Shown here: one piece after another, positions 1 through 5,871 of the stretch | Position numbering within the stretch: the first letter of the stretch is position 1 | How the letters are laid out: the number at the start of each line of letters is the position of its first letter | Source: an uncultured bacterium | GTDB lineage: Bacteria; Cyanobacteriota; Vampirovibrionia; Gastranaerophilales; Gastranaerophilaceae | DNA: 7,103 bases | Direction of reading: 5' to 3' | Assembly: GCA_900553205.1 (NCBI GenBank) | Contig: USCK01000098.1 | Span: 1-7,103 of the forward strand | Made by a program: the position numbers and the translations under genes | Notes under the pieces: generated by a model | Databases searched by the model: none | Seen by the model: the letters and a program-made list of their open reading frames with translations, nothing else | What the model was told of the DNA's origin: nothing

Positions 1-8
1 TAATATAC

Positions 9-14
9 AAGGAA
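9..14 (+). promoter_or_regulatory. Shine-Dalgarno site of the 198-residue protein gene
   Basis: AAGGAA lies six bases before the ATG at 21. This is good spacing and supports that start codon. Only 20 bases upstream are in the window, so the promoter cannot be judged. Confidence 0.7.
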
Positions 15-20
15 TTTATC

Positions 21-617
21 ATGTCGTTAAATCTGTACACCCCAATAAAAATTGTTTATAAAAGCCCAAAAGAATTTGAAAAATTAGTGGGTTCAAAAGG
101 TATGAAAGAAGTAGGAACTTTTCCTCATTATAGTTTTTGTAACAGAGTTACTTCATCAACTCCGATGTATTCTCAGTATGCAAATACATGTTCAATTCTA
201 GATATCAACGATACAATGGTACATCTAGCTCCAGAACAGAGAACTCATAATTTATTAGAAAAAATTGCTGATTTGATAAAAAAAGAAAAAGATGAAAAGG
301 GTGTTGCAAATGCATTTATTATTGGAGGCAAAGTAAACGATAATAAAAGTTTTGGATTGTTTTGTGAAATAGGTAATGTACTAGAAAAAGAAGGTGCAGA
401 TTTTTCGATGTTGTGTGGAAAAAATGATACTCCAAAAGGAGCTTTAGATTCTTTATGCAAAAATGGGGATACTTTTGTTTTTACACAAGAATATAATCCA
501 GAGTTGGAAACTCTTGTAAAAAACGAAAAGAATCCAACTTCTGAAATTTTACAATCTATTTTTGAAAAATTCTATAATATAATGGAATTTTCGCCCAATC
601 ATATTATTGAAAAATAA
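21..617 (+). CDS. Uncharacterised 198-residue cytosolic protein, possibly CheD-like fold
   Basis: I do not recognise this protein as a named family. It has no signal peptide and no membrane segment, so it is probably cytosolic. It starts at an ATG with a well-placed AAGGAA. The visible layout is a short strand ending at Cys57 (NTCSIL), a second strand carrying His68 (MVHLAPE), a charged amphipathic helix at about 77-93, a hydrophobic strand running into a Gly-Gly turn (AFIIGG, 98-103), another helix at about 112-124, and a strand at about 127-133. This order, with a Cys and a His on neighbouring strands and then a GG turn, recalls the CheD/CNF-type deamidase fold. However, the Cys-His spacing (11 residues) is shorter than in CheD and the family signature is not intact, so the comparison is only a hypothesis. 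The gene runs against the rest of the window and its stop codon touches the stop of the next gene. Base composition is like that of its neighbours. Confidence 0.85.
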   Translation: MSLNLYTPIKIVYKSPKEFEKLVGSKGMKEVGTFPHYSFCNRVTSSTPMYSQYANTCSILDINDTMVHLAPEQRTHNLLEKIADLIKKEKDEKGVANAFIIGGKVNDNKSFGLFCEIGNVLEKEGADFSMLCGKNDTPKGALDSLCKNGDTFVFTQEYNPELETLVKNEKNPTSEILQSIFEKFYNIMEFSPNHIIEK

Positions 618-2084
618 CTATAATACATCAACAACTTCTATTGGACAAGTATTGGTAAGTTCTTCATGAGCAACAACTGTTATGTTGTTTAAAAACTCAG
701 AGAAAATAGAGAATGTCATGTGCCTAATCTCCATAGGAACAATTAACAATATGTCCTCAATCTCGTTTGCTTTAGCAATTTTTTGAAGTTTCTTTGCCAA
801 TTTCCCTGCCTTTTTGCCGTCAACCTTGATAACTGTTTCATCTTCTGATTCTGTTAATTTGAACATTGTATCAAGAGTATCAGCACTAAATTCTATAGCT
901 TTAACAACATCACCTCTTGAAGCGATTTCTTTTGATATAGATTTAGCCAAAGATAATCTGATTTTGTCCAGCAAACCGTCTTTTGATGGTTCGTCTGAAA
1001 AATCATTAATCTTTTCAAAGATATAATCAATATCCTTGATAGAAATTCTTTCTCTGATTAAGTTAATAATAATGTATTTTAATTCAGAAAGCGTAATGAA
1101 ATCAGGAATAATATTGTTTACAACAAACGAATTTCTCTTTTCGACAAGTGTGATATATTTGTTGATATCGCTATAATCCAAAATTTCTGCGACATATTTT
1201 ATTCCTACAAATTCAATAGCTCTTGTAATATATTCAATCGGTGCCAAACCTTCTGACCAAAAGTCTTTACATTCTTCATTCGGAATCCACCATATATCTT
1301 TTTGAGTAATAATATCTTTTGATACGATTGTGCCTTTAGGTTTTTTTTCAAGGTGCAAATCCTCTTTGAAGAAGGCTTTGTGTTCAGGTATTGCTATTGT
1401 TTGATATACATTCAAAGAATGAACATTGATAGCAAATTCATAAGGCTCAAGTGTATCATCATCTTGAAATACCATTTTTGGAAGAACATATCCTAGTTCA
1501 TCTGTTAATTTTTGACGAAGTTTTACTGTTTCTGATAATAAATCATCTTCGGAATCAGGACTCACGATATCAATAAGTTCTTCGCTTAAATTAACTGTGA
1601 ATTTTTCTTCTCCAATTCTTGAATACATTACCCCTGGAGATAATTCTCTTGTTAAATCCTGTTTTAGCTGTTCAAGTTTTTCTATTGCGTCAGACATTTG
1701 ACTGTTCAAAGTCTCTCTTGCAGAAAGTTCTTCTCTTTCAAGATTAGTTTTTATCTGAGCAATTTTTTGTTTTTGTTCTCTGATTTTTGTAGTTATTTCT
1801 TTACAAGTTTCATAAGGTGTTGAAGAAGATGCAAGCATTTTCTCCATTTGAGATTTGAAATTATTTACTCTAACAATTTTATCAAATGGTTCAGCCTCAT
1901 CAGTTTGTTCTTTTTCTCGCATAAAGATACAATTATATTGATAATCGTCTTCTTCGCCTTCGACTTCGTGCATTGTGTATAAATCCCAGCCTTCTTCTGA
2001 CATTTCATTCAGCAAATCTTCTAACATTTGTTTGTCGTCTGTAGGTACGGATTTAATAACATATTCCATTTTTCTGTTAAACAT
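618..2084 (-). CDS. Soluble FHIPEP (FlhA/SctV cytosolic domain) family protein with DUF4177-like N-terminus
   Basis: The protein has 488 residues, no signal peptide and no membrane helix. Residues 6-58 resemble DUF4177 (MEYVIKSV, then LLNEMSEEGWDLYTM, then CIFMRE). Residues 95-148 are a Gln/Lys/Glu-rich predicted coiled coil. Residues about 165-488 follow the cytosolic domain of FlhA from end to end: LRQKLTDELGYVLP (189-202), a Y-x-F/I-x-I strand near 215-220, the WWIP motif (265-268, FlhA WI), a segment matching the FlhA stretch tHl..vi....aell (about 284-300), IIPDFITLSELKYI (325-338), LIRERISIKDIDYIFE (342-357, matching FlhA LL.E.v.IRD...ILE), a LxxxIRxxLAKSI helix (371-383), and a C-terminal ILLIVPMEIRH (445-455) followed by VVAHEEL (470-476). 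In known systems this domain forms a nonameric ring under the export gate and docks chaperone-substrate complexes. Here the eight-helix membrane half and its FHIPEP signature are absent, so a role in secretion cannot be assumed. It is the last gene of the bamA cluster, 36 bases after the phosphorylase gene, with a good ribosome site. The homology is recognised by eye and has not been searched. Confidence 0.82.
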   Translation of the reverse strand: MFNRKMEYVIKSVPTDDKQMLEDLLNEMSEEGWDLYTMHEVEGEEDDYQYNCIFMREKEQTDEAEPFDKIVRVNNFKSQMEKMLASSSTPYETCKEITTKIREQKQKIAQIKTNLEREELSARETLNSQMSDAIEKLEQLKQDLTRELSPGVMYSRIGEEKFTVNLSEELIDIVSPDSEDDLLSETVKLRQKLTDELGYVLPKMVFQDDDTLEPYEFAINVHSLNVYQTIAIPEHKAFFKEDLHLEKKPKGTIVSKDIITQKDIWWIPNEECKDFWSEGLAPIEYITRAIEFVGIKYVAEILDYSDINKYITLVEKRNSFVVNNIIPDFITLSELKYIIINLIRERISIKDIDYIFEKINDFSDEPSKDGLLDKIRLSLAKSISKEIASRGDVVKAIEFSADTLDTMFKLTESEDETVIKVDGKKAGKLAKKLQKIAKANEIEDILLIVPMEIRHMTFSIFSEFLNNITVVAHEELTNTCPIEVVDVL

Positions 2085-2092
2085 TTTAGTCG

Positions 2093-2098
2093 TTCCTT
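2093..2098 (-). promoter_or_regulatory. Shine-Dalgarno site of the FHIPEP-family gene
   Basis: The minus strand reads AAGGAA eight bases before the ATG at 2084. This favours that ATG over the in-frame ATG at codon 6, where the DUF4177-like segment begins. Confidence 0.7.
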
Positions 2099-2120
2099 AT
2101 TTTTCTTGTAATTAATTCTC

Positions 2121-3383
2121 TTAAATAATTTCAAAAGCTGTATAGCAGTATTCTTTAATCTCTTCTAATTTGTTCAAATCGTTAGCATAGAGTGTAAATA
2201 ATGCTTCTTCGGTATTTACCTGTTCCCCTGTTTTTTTGTTCAAGAAAATACCGACACTTTTGTCGATGTGTTCAGTCATTCTATCTCTTGAGGCTCCGAG
2301 CAAACGTCCTGCATAGGCAATTTTGTAGGCATCTATATGATTAACCATGCCGGAAGATTTTGCAGTACATTTAATTTTGTGCATAGGGAGTTCAAACTTG
2401 TCATAAGATTCTATTACCTTTACATTACCTTTTTGAATCCTTATAAACTCTCTGAATTTTTCAAGAGCCAAGCCTGAATTTACCAGATATTTCAAGTATT
2501 CAACTGCTTTTTCTTTTGAATCATATCGTTTGAGCTGTAATAGTGTAACTGAGCCAATTTCGTATATTATTTCAGCTAAATCGCTGTTTTGAATTTTGCC
2601 TTTCAAAAACTCAATAGCTTCTATAACCTCAATAGAATTCCCTATAGCTCGTCCGATGGGTTCATCCATAGAAGAAATAATTGTTGTGATTGTCTTACCA
2701 AATGCTTTACCTGTATTTATAATCAAGTCAGATAATCTATTGGCTTTGTCAATAGTTTTTATAGCCGTTCCTGAACCGTATTTTATATCTATGATGATAT
2801 TATTTGAACCTGTTGCAACTTTTTTAGCTACAACTGAAGATGCTATTAAAGGCATTGAGGCATTTGTGCAGGTTGCATATCTAAGAGTCTGTAATATCTT
2901 ATTCGCAGGTGCAACATTTTGAATTTGGGTAGATATCGCAACTTTAGAATTCCTAAGTTGATTTACCATATCAGGGATTGCAAGTCCTGTATTAAACCCC
3001 GGAATTGATTCAAGTTTATCTATTGTACCACCGGAATTTCCTAAACCTCGTCCTAGTAATTTGATAGAAGGAATCCCTGCGGCAACCAAAATTGGAATTA
3101 GTGCAATAGTTGCCTTATCCCCGACTCCACCTGTTGAGTGGATATCAACAACGTTATCTGCCATCTCTTCAAGGTTTACAATCTCGCCTGATTGAATTAG
3201 AGAATCTGTCAAATAAATAGTTTCTTTATCGCTCAGTCCTTGAAAATATACAGCCATTAACCAAGCGCTGATTTGATAATCAGGAGCATGATTATTAACG
3301 AGTGAATCAATAATATAATTTATTTCTTCACTCGTATGTTCTAACCCTTGTTGCTTCTTTTCAATTAAGTCAATTAATCTCAA
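2121..3383 (-). CDS. pdp: Pyrimidine-nucleoside / thymidine phosphorylase family protein with altered active site
   Basis: Members of this family split thymidine or uridine with phosphate into base and (deoxy)ribose-1-phosphate, in cytosolic nucleoside salvage. The 420-residue length is full size. The order is normal: an N-terminal helical domain (MRLIDLIEKKQQG at the start), a glycine-rich phosphate loop HSTGGVGD (82-89), GRGLGNSGGTIDKLE (111-125), PLIASSVVAKK (178-188), DIKYGSGT (199-206), and a C-terminal PYNP_C domain from about 335 ending in TLYAN. By E. coli DeoA numbering, His85, Ser86, Thr123, Arg171, Ser186 and Lys190 are kept. Lys84 is Ile, Ser113 is Leu, Tyr168 is Gln and Asp172 is Tyr, so activity or substrate may differ. 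I chose a TTG start at 3383. It has AAGGTGG eight bases upstream, gives the same N-terminus as Bacillus Pdp, and leaves one base after the ompH stop. A GTG at 3395 would add four residues, overlap ompH by 11 bases and lack a usable ribosome site. Confidence 0.9.
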   Translation of the reverse strand: MRLIDLIEKKQQGLEHTSEEINYIIDSLVNNHAPDYQISAWLMAVYFQGLSDKETIYLTDSLIQSGEIVNLEEMADNVVDIHSTGGVGDKATIALIPILVAAGIPSIKLLGRGLGNSGGTIDKLESIPGFNTGLAIPDMVNQLRNSKVAISTQIQNVAPANKILQTLRYATCTNASMPLIASSVVAKKVATGSNNIIIDIKYGSGTAIKTIDKANRLSDLIINTGKAFGKTITTIISSMDEPIGRAIGNSIEVIEAIEFLKGKIQNSDLAEIIYEIGSVTLLQLKRYDSKEKAVEYLKYLVNSGLALEKFREFIRIQKGNVKVIESYDKFELPMHKIKCTAKSSGMVNHIDAYKIAYAGRLLGASRDRMTEHIDKSVGIFLNKKTGEQVNTEEALFTLYANDLNKLEEIKEYCYTAFEII

Positions 3384-3384
3384 A

Positions 3385-3837
3385 TTATTTGCCACCTTTT
3401 AGTTTGTCAATAACAAGATTTGTAACATCCATGCCACCTACAAAGACAGCTCTGTCACTGATAACGGCAGTTAATTTGTGTTCTACCATAATACTTTTTG
3501 TAGCTTCTTTGATTTTATTATAGATTTCATCTTCGCTTTTAACTTTTTGTTTCAAGAATGCTGATTCTTTAGCTTTAAAATCGTTAGCAACTTTGTCTTG
3601 GAAATTTTTCTTTTGAACAGGAGTATCAATAGCTTTGTATTCTTTTTCTTTGTCAACCAAATATTGTTGTAGTTCAAGAGCTTTTGCATCAATAGCTTTC
3701 ATTGCATCTCTTGCAAATGGAGTTGACTCGACAACTCTTTGGTAATCAATGTAACCAATACCTTCTGCAGAAGCAATATTACCTGCAAATAACAATACTG
3801 CTAAAGTCATTACTGCTAATTTCAATTTTTTCATCAT
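3385..3837 (-). CDS. skp: Skp/OmpH-family periplasmic chaperone
   Basis: Skp/OmpH proteins are trimeric periplasmic chaperones that hold unfolded outer-membrane proteins on their way to the BAM complex. The 150-residue precursor has a clear Sec signal peptide: basic MKKLK, hydrophobic core at about 8-19, likely cleavage after Ala24 (IASA/EG). It is followed by the family start GIGYIDYQRVVESTP (26-40), a long charged helical arm at about 42-112 that would form the coiled-coil tentacle, and the typical closing part AVISDRAVFVGG followed by DVTNLVIDKL (124-147). The ORF opens with two consecutive ATGs. The AAGGAG site is four bases from the first and seven from the second, so the real start is probably 3834. 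The gene begins 15 bases after bamA stops, the classic bamA-skp order, and its end carries the ribosome site of the next gene. Sequence identity in this family is low, so the call rests on architecture and context. Confidence 0.9.
   Translation of the reverse strand: MMKKLKLAVMTLAVLLFAGNIASAEGIGYIDYQRVVESTPFARDAMKAIDAKALELQQYLVDKEKEYKAIDTPVQKKNFQDKVANDFKAKESAFLKQKVKSEDEIYNKIKEATKSIMVEHKLTAVISDRAVFVGGMDVTNLVIDKLKGGK
3392..3398 (-). promoter_or_regulatory. Shine-Dalgarno site of the phosphorylase gene, inside the end of ompH
   Basis: The minus strand reads AAGGTGG, partly complementary to the 16S tail, eight bases before the TTG at 3383. It lies in the last codons of ompH, which suggests translational coupling. 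It decides between the TTG and the GTG at 3395, which the site itself overlaps. Confidence 0.6.
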
Positions 3838-3841
3838 ATTT

Positions 3842-3847
3842 CTCCTT
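3842..3847 (-). promoter_or_regulatory. Shine-Dalgarno site of skp/ompH
   Basis: The minus strand reads AAGGAG in the 15-base gap after bamA. Spacing is four bases to the first ATG (3837) and seven to the second (3834), which favours the second. Confidence 0.75.
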
Positions 3848-3852
3848 ATGAA

Positions 3853-5751
3853 TTAATACATCAAGTCACCAACACCAAATGTAAAGTATCCGCCTTTTGA
3901 ACCGTATTGACCAGGATTTGTGATAGGAATACCATAGTCAACCGATAATGGACCAACACCAGGTATATATAATTTTAAACCAACACCGGCAGTGATAGCC
4001 TGCATAGGTCTGTCATACAAGGTATCTGTAATATATGGTCTAAAGATTTTACCTGCATCAACAAAGAAGGTTAAACGCAAGTTCTTGAAGAAGTTTGCTT
4101 TTAATCTATCCAAGAACAATACAGGAGTTGCAAGTTCTACAGAACCCATAACAAAGGCATCACCTGTACCTACCCCGTTAACCTTGTAACCTCTTATTGT
4201 ATAAGGACCACCAAGTCTGTATGCCATAACTTCCGGCATGTCATCACCATGGATTTTACCACCGGCTCTAGCTGTAAATGATAAAGATGAGAACTTCGCT
4301 ATAGGTATGAATCGTTTTACCATACCTGCTAACTTTCCGTTAGTTTTGTTAAACCCGTCTAAGCAGAAAGACTCATCATATCTTGCCGTAGCCAATACAC
4401 CGTTTCTAGGGTTAAGAGCAGAATCTCTTGTATCGTAAACTACCCCTGGACTGATATTAAAGAATAAACCACCCTCTAACTGTCTTGCACGTTGAGCAAT
4501 ATCAAGTCCTTTAACTGCATACATATCAGAAATTGTGTTTCTGTCACCTTCCATAACATTGACTTTTTCAAGCCCGAAAGATAATGTAGATGACAAATGC
4601 TCGTTAGATTTAATTTTGTGACCGATAGTAGCTTCAATACCAAATCTTTCTTCAACAGCAAGTGGAACTTGATAACTACCTAAACTTCTATAAAATAATT
4701 TGCTCATAAAAGAATTATCAGCGTTTAAGAAGTATGGTTCAAAGAAACTTAATTCACCTTGCAAGTTCATGTGGTCTTTGATAGTTGAGTCGCTCATAAT
4801 GATACCTGAACCAACCAAGCCGTTGATAGCCAATCTTTGGTTTACGCCTCGGAAGTTGTTATCACTGACACCAACAGAACCAAAAGCACCTGTGTGAGAA
4901 TCAAGACCACCACCAAGTGATATTGTTGCAGTTCTTTGTTCTTCTACATTGATAGTTACATTGAATTTGTTAGGGTCATCTTCGCATGGCTCAATGCTTC
5001 TATCTACATTTTTGAAGGCTTGAGTCGAATATAATCTTACCAAATCCTTTTTGATAATGTTGTCATTATAAACCGTTCCCGGTTCTGTCATAATGTTTCT
5101 GGCAATAACATACTCTTTTGTTTTCTTGTTTCCGGCAATCATAATCTTGTTAATTTCGCCTTCTACGATATTCACATTAATAGTCCCATCGGGGTCATCG
5201 GAAATTGCGCTTACACGAGCCAATATATAGCCTTTGGAGTTGTAGCAGTCGTTGATACCTTCAATAGCTTCGTTAATTTTTCCGATGTTTTGTGGTTGAC
5301 CGATTAACGGAATCATATATTGCATAAGTTCTTCGGTTGAAACTGCTGAATTGCCTTCTATTGTTACATTTGTAACCGGAAGATTCTCTTCTACGATAAT
5401 TTTTATTGTAATAGAGCCGTCTTTGTTTTCCACAGGTATAGCCTTCATTCTGTCAGTAAAGAAGCCCAGTTGATAAAGGTTTTTTAACCCTGCTTGTACG
5501 CTTTCCGGTTTGTAAACATCTCCGGCATGCAGATTAAATTTAGATATGATAAATTCGGGAGAAACAGCGTTTGCCCCTACTACTTGAACATTACTAACAT
5601 ATTGAATAGGGGTAAAAGAATCTTCGTCGTATTCGTAATTATCTTCAGCCAAGGCAACCGAAAAAGAGGCGCAAAACTGCACTATTACAAAAAGGAAGAT
5701 TATTAAAATATTTCTTTTTATACTTCTTGAGTTCAATAACTCCAACCCCAT
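3853..5751 (-). CDS. bamA: Outer-membrane protein assembly factor BamA (Omp85), three POTRA domains
   Basis: BamA is the barrel that inserts beta-barrel proteins into the outer membrane. The 632-residue precursor has a signal peptide (basic RSIKR, hydrophobic 14-32, likely cleavage after ALA35). Three POTRA repeats follow at about 49-121, 124-198 and 199-270, each with the helix-strand pattern and a conserved G (VVGANAVS, IEGNSAVS, IAGNKKT). The barrel covers about 275-632. It contains YDTRDSALNPRNG (439-451), the loop-6 motif GGPYTIRGY (514-522, the VRGF/Y element), FVDAGKIF (563-570), GVGPLSVDYGIPI (598-610) and a C-terminal strand YFTFGVGDLMY. This ends in an aromatic residue as the beta-signal requires, although it is Tyr rather than the usual Phe or Trp. 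Three POTRAs is the cyanobacterial count. The ATG at 5751 has no Shine-Dalgarno but has a -10-like TATAGT seven bases upstream, which suggests a leaderless message. It heads the likely operon with skp, the phosphorylase and the FHIPEP-family gene. Confidence 0.96.
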   Translation of the reverse strand: MGLELLNSRSIKRNILIIFLFVIVQFCASFSVALAEDNYEYDEDSFTPIQYVSNVQVVGANAVSPEFIISKFNLHAGDVYKPESVQAGLKNLYQLGFFTDRMKAIPVENKDGSITIKIIVEENLPVTNVTIEGNSAVSTEELMQYMIPLIGQPQNIGKINEAIEGINDCYNSKGYILARVSAISDDPDGTINVNIVEGEINKIMIAGNKKTKEYVIARNIMTEPGTVYNDNIIKKDLVRLYSTQAFKNVDRSIEPCEDDPNKFNVTINVEEQRTATISLGGGLDSHTGAFGSVGVSDNNFRGVNQRLAINGLVGSGIIMSDSTIKDHMNLQGELSFFEPYFLNADNSFMSKLFYRSLGSYQVPLAVEERFGIEATIGHKIKSNEHLSSTLSFGLEKVNVMEGDRNTISDMYAVKGLDIAQRARQLEGGLFFNISPGVVYDTRDSALNPRNGVLATARYDESFCLDGFNKTNGKLAGMVKRFIPIAKFSSLSFTARAGGKIHGDDMPEVMAYRLGGPYTIRGYKVNGVGTGDAFVMGSVELATPVLFLDRLKANFFKNLRLTFFVDAGKIFRPYITDTLYDRPMQAITAGVGLKLYIPGVGPLSVDYGIPITNPGQYGSKGGYFTFGVGDLMY

Positions 5752-5758
5752 TCTATAT

Positions 5759-5764
5759 ACTATA
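5759..5764 (-). promoter_or_regulatory. Putative -10 box for the bamA operon
   Basis: The minus strand reads TATAGT with exactly seven bases between it and the bamA ATG, so transcription would start at or next to the start codon. No convincing -35 hexamer is seen 16-18 bases further upstream. In such AT-rich sequence a chance match is possible. Confidence 0.4.
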
Positions 5765-5809
5765 CAAATATATCATAAACATTTATTAAAAACTAATCTT
5801 TTATTAATT

Positions 5810-5841
5810 ATTAAGCGAAAATTTACTTAAATTAGGCGAAA
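5810..5841. repeat. Pair of 11-base direct repeats upstream of bamA
   Basis: ATTAAGCGAAA (5810-5820) and ATTAGGCGAAA (5831-5841) differ at one base and start 21 bases apart, which is two turns of the helix. They hold the only G/C-rich cores in a spacer that is otherwise almost all A/T. The spacer lies between recF and bamA, about 46-82 bases upstream of the putative bamA -10 box. They could be a tandem binding site for a regulator. The regulator is unknown. Confidence 0.45.
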
Positions 5842-5871
5842 TATTCAAAATCTTTAAAATTTCTACAAATT

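Noticed and set aside
3992..4897. Several open frames of 60-66 codons opposite or within bamA
   Set aside because: They lie fully inside the well-supported bamA reading frame, have no ribosome sites worth noting and no family features.
5765..5871. A possible recF terminator in the spacer before bamA
   Set aside because: The spacer is nearly all A/T and contains no GC-stemmed hairpin followed by a T-run; only the direct repeats stand out.
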